Shown: positions 21,759 through 31,766 of the stretch, one piece after another
Position numbering within the stretch: the first letter of the stretch is position 1
Layout of the letters: every line of letters starts with the position of its first letter
Assembly (NCBI GenBank): GCA_025526935.1
Contig: JAHLKD010000106.1
Location: 123,072 to 187,071, forward strand
Direction of reading: 5' to 3'
Length of the DNA stretch: 64,000 bases
DNA from: Cladochytrium replicatum
Lineage: Eukaryota > Chytridiomycota > Chytridiomycetes > Cladochytriales > Cladochytriaceae
Program-made: the position numbers and the translations under genes
Notes under the pieces: generated by a model
Databases searched by the model: none
The model's input: only the letters and a program-made list of their open reading frames with translations
Told to the model about the DNA's origin: nothing

Positions 21759-22612
21759 AGGAAATGCTTTTCGTGCTCGCTTCCAGTTCCCCCAGTGCTA
21801 GGTGTTCTTTTTATTACCCTTTCCAACGTTTTGTTCATATTTTTGTTGTTTCCTCGTGTTTGTTTTGGTAAACGTGCTGCGGTCATTCGACAGGGTTGAT
21901 TTTGGTTCATTAGATTTGCAGGTTTTTCGCTCTTCGTTTAGTGTATTGAGCCGTTCTGAGGCATTTTGGTGTTGTGCGGAAGTTTAGAAGTGCGGATGTA
22001 CCAATTCAAACGGCTGTTTTCCATACACTAAAACTGACATACATCCGAATCATGTTCCACTGTTTAGTGTGGGAACTTTGCCGATGCGATGCTCTGGCCC
22101 TTCCGCTATGGGGCCGGTCATCGCCATTCGATATGAAATGCAAATTTTTCAGCACATCCTGACCACCAGCGGACATTGTGAACTCTCAGAAGTCATCGAC
22201 AAGCGTCTCACGAACACTACCTGCGTAGAAAGCCGTAAAGTCATACATTGCCAGGCTTGCGAAATCCATACTCATTTGTTTTCCGCAAGACAGCAACTTT
22301 GGGGGTCGATGTCGCTGCTGCGAACAACAGACCTGTCTCCAAGTGCATCCCAGAAGGCGCGTCAGGCTCGTGGTGCGGATCGGTAGCGAAGATCGGTAGC
22401 GAAGAGCCTGCGCGAGTGTTCAAACCTGCTTCAAAACTGTGAGCCATGATGATGATACTGCAATGAATCGGAAATCTGATGTGCGAATTTGTTAGAGCAC
22501 AAGAGGGCCGGATCTCTGCTGTCTGATCCCGAACTTGTGCGGTACGGCTTTTGAATCGCTTGCAAATCTTGCGACGCTGACTTATTTGCTGAGGCGTTGG
22601 TCAAGTCAGTCC
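21759..22612. other. Intergenic, no gene recognised
   Basis: The first part is probably the 3' untranslated region of the SH3 gene. A 13-bp word, atcggtagcgaag, is repeated in tandem near 22377-22402. Short frames on both strands between 22069 and 22447 show no known motif. Confidence 0.5.
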
Positions 22613-22738
22613 CTTTGCCAAACTATCAAAAACGGGACATCTTATCATCATAACGAACTTTAAAGTCATTTCCTTTGCCGATTTCTTGAAAAGTTCGTTA
22701 TGACGATAAGATCTCCCGTTTTTGATAGTTTGGCAAAG
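22613..22738. repeat. 48-bp inverted repeat with 30-bp loop
   Basis: The arms 22613-22660 and 22691-22738 are reverse complements at 46 of 48 positions; the arm begins ctttgccaaactatcaaaaa. The spacer is 30 bp. As DNA it could extrude as a cruciform; as RNA it would fold into one long hairpin. It is too long and too well matched to be a chance palindrome. It may be a foldback (MITE-like) element or the source of a hairpin RNA. No target duplication is obvious. Confidence 0.9.
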
Positions 22739-24288
22739 TTGCACACATCAGGATATCGGATACAACTGGTAATAAATAACCTTAAAAAGTTGGCCATTTG
22801 GAGTTGGTTTGACATAAAATGCTCTTTCGCCTCTTTTTGTTGAGAACACTCGAGCCCCTGATTTATCGCATCGAAGACACGGGTGTGAAAGGCATTGCGC
22901 TACACTGTAAGTCGGATGATATAGTGATCAACATGCGTGCAATCGCCTGATTTCATTACCGATAGAACAAAACGGGAAAGGCCGCAGGATCCTGGCACTG
23001 GGGACTTGTTCCAACACCTCACGTGGGTTTAAAACATCCAGATCAGCCCGTGCTTATCGCCAACGGAGACATGCTCACTCCCGATGACTTTGTGTAACTT
23101 CGAGCCAAAGCAGGTAATGTATCACTCATTATCCCACAGCATTTTAGCTGACGCTTTCTGCACACTCCCCAGGAATCACACGTCCATGCTCGCCCACACA
23201 GCATACTCCAACCCCTCTGTAATCACTGCCGCCCAAGTCCGCCCTCTCCCAATCCCCACTCATCCACACACCAAAATCTGTGATCCAGCATGCCTTAAAA
23301 CCATTTCCTCTGTTCTATGCCCCCAGCTAGTCTGGTAGTCCTGATCTCAACTTCTGACCCATTGCTGGACTGGCTACTGGCAATGCTAAGTGCACGACAA
23401 AGTAGTAACAATGTTGTTTCCTTCCCAGAATTCCTCTATATCCCAAACCCACTTTCATCTCAGATGGGAAGAGAGTGCTTCAAAGTGACAAATAGATATT
23501 GTAGCTCATCTGCTAGACTCCCTAATCTCTATATGGACACAACATCTCAGTTAAGAATTATGTCACAGACATTCTTTGACCTTGGTTGCTCTTTCTTTTT
23601 CAAATCAAACCTGTGCTTCCAAAAGCTATCCTTACTTGGTTGTATGTTACTGCAGTTTTCGTTTCTCATGGTAATCGGCGTTCCTTCTGGGGATGCGCTT
23701 GGATAAGATTTCAAAGGATCGAAAAGAAATATTGGAAATTACTTCTGAAAAGGACCAAATTGATATCCAGGTTAGGACAGGGAGGCCAAGAACTTGTCTG
23801 AGTTGGGGCTGACTGATCTTACGCCCCCCCAACTACCTGATTTCACAGTTTTATTACGAAATTCTTCACTGAAAACTTCATTTCCCAGCAGTATTTGGAA
23901 CAATATTTCATCTAAAGTCTATAAACGACCATTAGAAAAAATATCGCAGACAGGCTGTACACTACACCCAAGCTGGTCAGGCAACCAGGGAATGCTGTGG
24001 TCAAAGATATTGGTCACATCAACTCCTATATTCAAGTGAACAGTGCGTGTGGGCATACCTGTAGTCAAAGACATTGGTCACATCAACTCAAAGGACCAAG
24101 CCACACCACATTCCCCACTAAATGCCACCATCACTACACAGAACCTGCCAAACATGGAAATAATTACATGAAATACAAGTCCATAAATAAGAACGAAGAG
24201 GGATTGACAAAAAAACTCTCAGGTCAAAGAGAAAAAAGACAACCCAAGGATAACCCATATAGCAAACAGTCTGATATGCTAGTTTTTA
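22739..24288. other. Unresolved region, no gene recognised
   Basis: I see no recognisable protein. Open frames near 23317-23706 and 23997-24437 have no known motif and the second runs into the LINE-A sequence. A duplicated phrase occurs at about 23997-24025 and 24062-24090 (gtcaaaga-attggtcacatcaactc). The region may hold decayed repeats. Confidence 0.4.
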
Positions 24289-25912
24289 ACAAAGAGCAAC
24301 ACCAGATGCCAAAGGAGCATCTGGTGGAGGACGAGAATCAAACAACAAATAATATGAAGAAACACTGTCTAAAGTTAACTGATGAGTTTCTGTTAAAACT
24401 AAAAATCAAGCTGATGAGTAACAAGCAAAGCAAGTAAATCTGAAAAATCCAGAAGCAAACCTCTACAGTTGAAGGTTCCAGAACGAAAAGTCCACATTAA
24501 TTGTGAGATGTAGGTTCAGAAAGCGAAGAACGGGCTAAAGAAACAGTAGCGTCAAAGTCTGCAGCAGGAAGATTAGAAGAAGATAATGAAAAACTGCAGG
24601 ATCATGAGTAATTCGCAAGAGGTGAGCAAATCTTTTGTGAACAGCCTTTGCTACAGCAACTTGACGTTGCTCAAGTGATTGAACAGACCCAGAACGAAGC
24701 TGCCCAGGGTCAAAAAGATCAACGTGCACCTCATCACCTGGAAAAATGTCCTTGCGGAGCTTGTCAGCACAGTCAGAAGTACAAATAAACTCAGCAGTGT
24801 TACGCCCGATAAAACTAATATGGCGAATGTCACAGGAAAATTGAGGGTTTCCAGAAATTTGATTAATCAGAGTGCGGAGCTGATTAAGTGGCTGACGACT
24901 AATTTCCTTAAACCTCACAGTAGCAAAACCAGCAGCACAATCACGAACAGGCTGAGGAGGATTGATCAAAATTGGTGACTCAGCAGGGTAATCAATCACC
25001 AATCTGGGTGGCCGTAGTGATCTCTGAGATAGGGGTTCCACTCCAGCAACCACTGAGCGATAAAGGGCGGGTTGAGCATCAGCATCGGCAGCTTCAATAC
25101 GAACAATAGCATTTGATGCACGAGAGGCAAATTTTGCAGTGCTGAAAGGCCCAGGATTGCGAGTAGCAGGGGCAGGCGGCGGATGGCTAGCACTCGCAAC
25201 TTGAGCATAGGAAGGCACGGCAGAGACAGCATCAGGAGGGCTGCTGATAGTTTCAACCAAAGGAACAACAGCAATAGTCAATGCAGCAAAGAAGGCAGCC
25301 TCGGTTTCTGGTTCCAACACTGGGAGAAATTGCATTGCACGAGTGAAAGCAGACATCACTAATGGATGAGATCCAGAAGTTTGAGCAGGGGCCATCCAGC
25401 ACATGCAGAGCATCCAAGATCGGTCACGAGGAGTGGGCAAGGGAGAGGTGGCATGATCAGCTGCAGAGGCATTCGTCTCGACCCTGGCACGAGAGGCAGG
25501 TCAGCGAGTTGGCTGTGATTTTGACGTGCGACGTTTCCCTTTGGGATCAGCATCAGCAATGGTAAGTGACATTTCGACAATATCATTCATATGAACATCA
25601 ATGACACTTGCAGGGGATCTTCCTCTAATTCGAGCTGGTCCTGAAGCAGGTTGGTCACGTGATCAGCGGTCACGTGATTTGCAAGGAGAATTCACTTCAT
25701 TGGCCCACAGAAAATTTTCTCCAGCAAAGTTGCTGGGCTGAGAGTCAGGAATAATTTCCTGAGGGGCGCGAGGGTGGGACATAGAGGGAGCACGGGAGCG
25801 AGCACGGCCAGAAACGATGAAAATTTTGGAGGGGGTGCGGCGGGCAGCGCGGCATGCGGCGCGTCAGGCGGCTGCGCAGGCGGAGCGCTGGGAGGCGGCA
25901 TTGATTTGAGAT

Positions 25913-25954
<42 letters not shown>

Positions 25955-25971
25955 AGACAGACAGAGACAAC
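24289..25971 (-). mobile_element. LINE-A copy a: 5' half only
   Basis: On the minus strand this copy starts at 25971 with the purine/pyrimidine microsatellite that forms the LINE-A 5' end, contains ORF1 and the first about 60 codons of ORF2, and breaks off at 24289. Loss of the 3' part is not the usual LINE truncation, which removes the 5' part, so a later deletion or rearrangement is likely. It matches the full copy at 48754-53906 with scattered changes. Confidence 0.85.
24497..25901 (-). pseudogene. LINE-A ORF1, frameshifted
   Basis: The start ATG at 25901 and the end next to the ORF2 ATG at 24497 are placed by alignment to the intact ORF1 at 52309-53730. The frame is broken near 25400-25440 and again near 24569, where one base is missing relative to the intact copy (agaagaaga versus agaacaaaga). 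The middle part reads cleanly (24535-25440). The N-terminal part is Pro/Ala-rich as in the intact copy. Confidence 0.8.
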
Positions 25972-26990
25972 TTTTTTTTTATATTTTTTTAAACAATATT
26001 ATTGTTTGTTTTGCACATACAATGCATAACAAAAAACAACACCCAAAGTGCCTCACAAGATGGTCATGGACCAGCACATAGGGAAGCGCGCAGCATAAGG
26101 AAAAACAACAAAGCAAAACAGAGAATGTAAACTCAAACCTGTGGCTACCCGTCAGATACTGCTAAGGTGCCAAAAAAACAGGTGAGTAATAAATATGAAA
26201 AAAAAACGTTGAAGATCCACAAATGCAGGGCCAAAGAGGGAGTCTGGAGGAGAAACTTCTAATGGCAGACCGATACAGTGAAGCCAAATCTTATGGAGAC
26301 AACGAAAAACTAGATACCACGGTGCAAGATTCGCTGGGTTGGCAATGCGAAGTGGACGAAGGCTATCAATTGCAACGTCAAGCGGAAGTTGTAAAACAGG
26401 AACAGGAACAGGAGGCAACAATAGGTCAAGACGCAAACATTCTGAAACATGAGATCTAGAGAGAGTTGCAGTGCGGCAGCGACAACACTGCTTGCGGGGG
26501 TGATAAAACAAACGTCCAAGACGATACTGCAGAAGCCTCAAGATTGACAAAATAGGGAAGCATGGAGGAGCAATTGCTAGCGCATGAGGGTGTGCAGATG
26601 CAAGGGGAGCCAACCTTGCAGCTATAGAACCATAGGCAGATGAGGCTACTTGGTGAAAGTGATTTGCGATAACATCAGAAGGTTTGGGAACTACAACATT
26701 TGCAGCCGGGAAGAGGAAGTGATTGTTGAAAGGGACAGGAGAACAATGAAAGTGCTTTCCCTGGTGAAGAAAGAATGACAACATAGAGTGAACCATATCA
26801 GGGGCATCATCATCCAGCCAACGTTGAAACATCTGAAACTGCAGATATTGAAGCCGAAACTGAAGGTCAGGAAACTTAAAAAACAGTAAAACCCCAGCAA
26901 TTGAAGTGGAAAATGAAAGGCGAAGAAATCGACACAAACATTGGTGAATAAAAGTCCGAACTGGTTTGCAAACCGCAACAGAGGGAAGAA
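25972..26990 (-). mobile_element. LINE-A copy b: 3' fragment
   Basis: A poly(T) run at the left end (the poly(A) tail of a minus-strand element) is followed by the LINE-A 3' untranslated region and the last about 275 codons of ORF2, including the Cys/His motif near the C-terminus. Homology stops at 26990, where the tail of the next LINE begins. This is a typical 5'-truncated LINE copy. Confidence 0.88.
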
Positions 26991-27148
26991 TTTTTTTTTT
27001 TTTTTGAACTTCATAATATGTATTTATTGTCCAACCAATACATATCACCTGCTGGTGCAAAATCCAAATACAAGTGTAAAAATACACGTAAATTGGCAGC
27101 ACATGGGGAGCCGTGCAAGCCGTAGGAAAAGTAAAATGTTTCAAAACA

Positions 27149-30100
27149 CTAAGGCATATCCAAATCAACAAAAGCAGACAAGATACAATCAGGAGCTGGA
27201 GACAAAACTAACTCATAACCAAGACAGTTTGACCAAATGCGGTTAAGTGCACGAAGAACAAGAACCCACTGGGAAAAAGCAGGGGAAGGATAAAAAGGCC
27301 GCGGTGAAAGCATATCAATTGCAATGTCAAGAGGTAGGCGGGGATCGTCAGGCAGGCCTAGATCAAAACTAGCAGACAAACTAGCACGCAAATGTAGACA
27401 CACAGAGACATGGTCACGCGACACTTCAGGGGCATCATGACAGTTCCTACAATAAGGTCGGGGGTTTGGAAACAGGCGGCCAAGCCGATATAGCAGGAAC
27501 AAACGAAGACATACTGTTGGGAGATGTTGGTGTGGGGGTAGCAACAAAGGGTGGCGAAGTTTCAAATTGCGGACAGGGGCAAACAAAACTGCAATTGGTC
27601 CATTATGTGCAACAGCTAAAGACTGAAAATGCAACATCAACGGATGAAGTGGGGGCACAACAGGCATAGGAACAATGAGATCATTGTGACAAGCGGAAAA
27701 ATAAGGAGATGAACCATAACCTACTGGAGATGACTGATAGAATTGCAACACAGCAGCTGGTAACAGAGGGCTGGAATCACCAGACCAGCGAGCAAACATA
27801 CGTGCCTGAAGGTACTTCAGCCTGAACTCAAAAGTAGGAATTTGCGCTAACAGCAACAAACCAACACGCGAAGTGGTATGGGCTAGTGAAAACAGACGAC
27901 ACAGTGCATGATAACAAAAACGCTCGAGTACCTGAAGCTGAGCAGTGGAAGGCCGAATAAGTGCTAAACCAAACTCAAGTGAAGGTCTAATAAAAGACAA
28001 AAACAACAACCTGGCAACACGAGGAGCAGACCCACCAAAGTACGAGACATACAGTGCAAAAAGATGCAATGAGGCACGAGCTTTCTCTAAGCGATGATCA
28101 ATAGTTGCAGCAAGATCAAACCCTGCAATAGTAAAATAGTGACCAAGGTATCTAAATGAAACCTCGACAGGGAGGGCAGAGCCATGAAGCTTCAAGGGGG
28201 TGGGTAACCGTTGAGAAGATAACACAGCACACTTTGAAGGTGAAAACACAAAATGAGAAGCTAAAGCAAAATCTTCACAAATTTTCAATGCACGTTGGGC
28301 TTGCTCAGGGGTGGCAGAAAACAAAGCTATGTCATCAGCAAAAAACAACGAATTGAAAACAGGAGTGTTATAAGAAAACCTAGCAAGATGAGAGGATTCA
28401 CGAAGAAGGAGCTGTGCTAAAGGATTGATGAAAACTGAGTACAAGAACGGAGACAAAACTAAACCTTGAAAAAGACCTCGTGGAAGCAAAAACAAATCAG
28501 AAGCACGATTCTCTATAACAACCTGAGAAGAACAACGATCAAACATACTCATCAAAACAGAGATCAACGGTTTGGAATTCTGGGAAATTGACAAAGACGT
28601 TCCCACAAAAGAGGCCTATGCACAGTATCATACGCTGCTTTAATATCTAAGAAAGTAACACAATAAGGCAGAGCAGTGCGGGAAGCCCTTTGAAGGGCAG
28701 CATCTAATGCAAAAACACACTCAACACCTGAACGATTGGCCTGGAAACCAGCTTGGGCGGGATCAAGTTTACCAACATGAGCTACAAGAATAGGAAGCAG
28801 GGTACGCTCAAAGATTTTTCTATCAACATTGGTTAAAGTAATGGGGCGGTACTGACTAATATCACCAATGGAACCCTTATTCTTCCAAACAGGTAACAAC
28901 AAGCCAGCATTCCAGGCAGAGGGCGACAAACCTGAACGGAAAATAGCGTTTGAAAGTTGAACAAAAAGGATAGCAACATCAGAAGCTAACGGCTTAAATA
29001 ACTCAGCTGGAATATGGTTTGGGCCAGGAGCAGAGTTGTTTGGGGAAGAACGAATAGCACAAACAAAGTCACTAACACTAACTGACACAGAATCATTCAG
29101 CGCATGTAGACGAACGTGTTCTGCACTGGCAGAGGATTGTGCAAACTGAGTCTGATAAACGGAGGCAAAGTGATTGCGATAATGAGATAAAGAGGCAGGA
29201 TCAGACAATAAACCACTTGCAGCTGAGCGCCGTTGATGACACCTACGCGCGGTGGAAAGAACTTTGCTAACCTCGGTTAAAGAACTAGGAGAAGAACTAA
29301 ACATATTGTCGCCAGAAGCCTCTCGAGCTCGCTGAGAGAGGGACCAAGTACGAAAAGCTTTGACACTCTCACGTGATAGCCGGTCACGCTCCAAGCGGCA
29401 ATACTCAACTAAAACAGGATCAGGATCATCACAGGAAGAAACAGCTAAATAGTGCTTATGAGCAAGTAAGTAGCTCCGTCGCAAGGCCACTAAATGCGGC
29501 GGCAACAATGGCAGGGCAGGGCGACGGCGAACTAAACTGGGGGGTCCAATGACACAAGCAGCACAGGAAGTAACAAAGGACAAAATAATATCCAATGCAG
29601 AGTCAATACATCCCTGTGCAACATCCACAGACATTTGGGCAAAGGCGGGAGCTTCTAAAATTGGACTGAGTGCAGCATTGACATCAGCAAGGGTGGGATC
29701 AAAAAACAAATGTCCCACATCCTCCATTGCTTGAAAGACAGCAGGTTCACGCAACAGATGAGCAGCCCAGCGCTTGTGGGGGGGTGCAGCAGAGGGAGCG
29801 CTGGCATTGGGAGGAGCAAATGAAAAAACAGCTGTAACCGGAAAATGGTCAGAAGCCCAAGGCATAAACTCGCCGTCGGCTAGACGACTATGAACTATGT
29901 AAGAAATAGGATCACATTGAAGCAGAGGATTGACAAACAACAAATCGATAATGGAGTCACCATTGCGAGAAGAAAATGTGGGGTTATGACAGGAAGGGTG
30001 CTTAACTAGAGAGAAACTAGCGGCAGAAATAAATTGCTCAAACAACCTACCCCTACGATTTGAAGAATGATCACCAGTAGCTAAAAAACGGGCATTGAAA

Positions 30101-30528
30101 TCGCCCAACAAAAGAACAGGGCACGGAGACGACGGGACATGTTGAGGAAGTGAAGCAATAAACTCTTCAAGGAAGGGGTCCTGAGCAATACCACACGGAG
30201 GCAAATAATACCCTCCAACCAAAAGCCCACAAAATGTAAACCATAGAGAGGTGCCACCATAACTAGAAACGACACGGAAATCAGAAGCTCTACAAAGACG
30301 GCGATTGATCAAGACTCCCACACCAGCCCGTCGTGTACCCGATGACCCAGGAGAAAAACGAGTGTCAAAAATCAAATCTGGAGAAGGCAGCGGGTCTAAA
30401 GGAAAAAGGTGTGTTTCAGTCAGGAGCAGAAAAACAATGTGATTTGCGCGCATAAAGCGAAACAGTGAATCAAGAACTCCAAAGCTCAAATTGCGACAAT
30501 TGAAGGTACCAACTCGAACACTAATCAT
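27149..30528 (-). pseudogene. LINE-B ORF2 (endonuclease/reverse transcriptase), frameshifted
   Basis: ORF2 starts at the ATG at 30528, which overlaps the stop of ORF1 as ATGA. The N-terminal apurinic-type endonuclease is marked by GTFNCRNL, LTETH, LLGDFNARF and ASDHFPVTAVF. Reverse transcriptase has FLDIKAAYDT, GLFQGLVLSPFLYS and the catalytic FADD in FFADDIALFS. A Cys/His motif, CRNCHDAPEVSRDHVSVC, lies near the C-terminus. A single frameshift near 28590, between the FLDIKAAYD and GLFQG motifs, splits the frame (30528-28564 and 28606-27149). Without it the protein would be about 1120 aa, the usual size for a fungal LINE ORF2. Confidence 0.9.
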
Positions 30529-31505
30529 TGACGAAGATGGGTTGAGCGAGGCTGACACGCAATCCCGCGGGCACAGTCCAGCACAGTTTCCTGAGCATCC
30601 ATGGGGAGCTGACCACGGACATACAGGAAAATAGCAGGATCAGTAACTGAACTGAGGATATGTGCATATCTCTTGTGAACAACTTCCCTGACCGCAGCCT
30701 CCCTCTGCTCCAAAGGCAGAGTAGAGGCTCGGCGAAGAAAGTCAGGGTTTGATTCGTCAGTGGAAGCTTCCTGGGTGGAGAAGTGCCCACGGAGAGCAAT
30801 TGCGGTTGAGCGAATACAGATAAAGGAAGCAATGTTGCGACCAACGAAACTGATGTGGCGGATACCACGCACCACCTCATCGCCCAAGAGAGCCCTCAGC
30901 ATGGTCCGCACAAAGCCGAGCCGCTGTCTCATGATGTCCTTGATGTACACAGTGGTCAAATCATCCACACGGGCCTGAAGATCAGCAGGTGGGGAGACCA
31001 GCAGCGGAGAGGTCGGAGGATAGAATACGACAGGCCGAGGGCCACGAAGGCTGACATTCGAAGTGGGGTCACGACCAGCAAGGGCAGTCCTGACAGCTTC
31101 TGTACGAGATTCAGCACTCAGTGTGGGGAGACTCTCAAGCACACGGGCACGGGCATTGGCAGCAGCAGCGGCATAAGTGCGTGGACCACGAGGTCCACGT
31201 GGGGCAGGTCGACTAGACGGGGGGCGAGGGCCAGGAGCACCAGAGTTCCCAAGATCGTCCTGAATTGAAGGATTACCATGCAGTTGTCTAGGGGGAAGGC
31301 ACACAGGCGCAGCCACATCATTATGGCGGGAGACAGGGGCAACTGGAGGTGAAGGCGAAGGCAGCAGCCTCCCAAAGCGACCCACCAGATCCTCGGCCAT
31401 ATCACGACAAACACTAAAAAATTCAGCAGGAGTGTCCCTCGGCAAATGTGCAAGCATAGGATCCAGCATCGCCAACGGATCAAAGGTTGCACAAACAGAT
31501 CGCAT
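30525..31505 (-). CDS. LINE-B ORF1 protein
   Basis: The frame is open from about 31655 to the stop at 30525. The first ATG in it is at 31505, giving about 326 aa; starts further upstream would need a non-ATG codon. The protein is Pro/Ala-rich in the middle. Its last third resembles the C-terminal part of LINE-A ORF1 (shared patterns HISFVGRN and VVHKRYAHIL). No CCHC zinc knuckle is seen. In LINEs ORF1 binds the element RNA; that role is inferred here from position. Confidence 0.7.
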   Translation of the reverse strand: MRSVCATFDPLAMLDPMLAHLPRDTPAEFFSVCRDMAEDLVGRFGRLLPSPSPPVAPVSRHNDVAAPVCLPPRQLHGNPSIQDDLGNSGAPGPRPPSSRPAPRGPRGPRTYAAAAANARARVLESLPTLSAESRTEAVRTALAGRDPTSNVSLRGPRPVVFYPPTSPLLVSPPADLQARVDDLTTVYIKDIMRQRLGFVRTMLRALLGDEVVRGIRHISFVGRNIASFICIRSTAIALRGHFSTQEASTDESNPDFLRRASTLPLEQREAAVREVVHKRYAHILSSVTDPAIFLYVRGQLPMDAQETVLDCARGIACQPRSTHLRQ

Positions 31506-31692
31506 CTGAGTGAGAACGACACAGAGATCGGCCCACGTGTACTTCAACCAAGATTTGGAATCTTCAGTACTTGGGGAGCCCTGCGAGCCGTAGGAAAGAG
31601 GAGCGAAGGCAAGGGCGAATCGAAGGAGGTGTGGCGCGGTACTTGCACGTGACACGATATTGCGAGAGATATATTTCGTAGGAAATTCGAAT

Positions 31693-31766
31693 CCAGTCCC
31701 CTATAGGATTCGAACCGCGGAGTTTAGCTTCGAAAAGTCGCATTCGTACCGAGTGAGCCACTATGA
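31693..31766 (-). promoter_or_regulatory. tRNA-derived head of LINE-B (pol III A and B boxes)
   Basis: On the minus strand the first bases of LINE-B read TCATAGTGGCTCACTCGG and, about 32 bases after the A box, GGTTCGAATCC. These match the internal RNA polymerase III promoter A box (31749-31760, with one change in this copy) and B box (31706-31716, perfect). The order and spacing are those of a tRNA gene, but the anticodon and T stems no longer pair, so it is a tRNA-derived sequence rather than a working tRNA. The same head is found at 36304-36377. Confidence 0.8.

Larger units (their letters stand above)
26991..31766 (-). mobile_element. LINE-B, full-length copy c
   Basis: This 4776-bp minus-strand non-LTR retrotransposon has a poly(A) tail (plus-strand T run at 26991-27005), a 3' stem-loop (arms 27016-27024 and 27037-27045), ORF2, ORF1 and a tRNA-like 5' end at 31693-31766. 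The left neighbour is a truncated LINE-A and the right neighbour is the tail of another LINE-A. ORF2 has one frameshift, so this copy is probably dead, but both ends are intact. The right boundary is defined by comparison with 36377, where the same 5' terminus is followed by different DNA. Confidence 0.9.

Noticed and set aside
22069-22447. Short genes on both strands near 22.1-22.4 kb
   Set aside because: The frames overlap on opposite strands and have no motif or splice structure that favours one.
31693-31766. Functional tRNA gene on the minus strand
   Set aside because: A and B boxes are present, but the T stem, anticodon stem and acceptor do not pair. It is tRNA-derived only.
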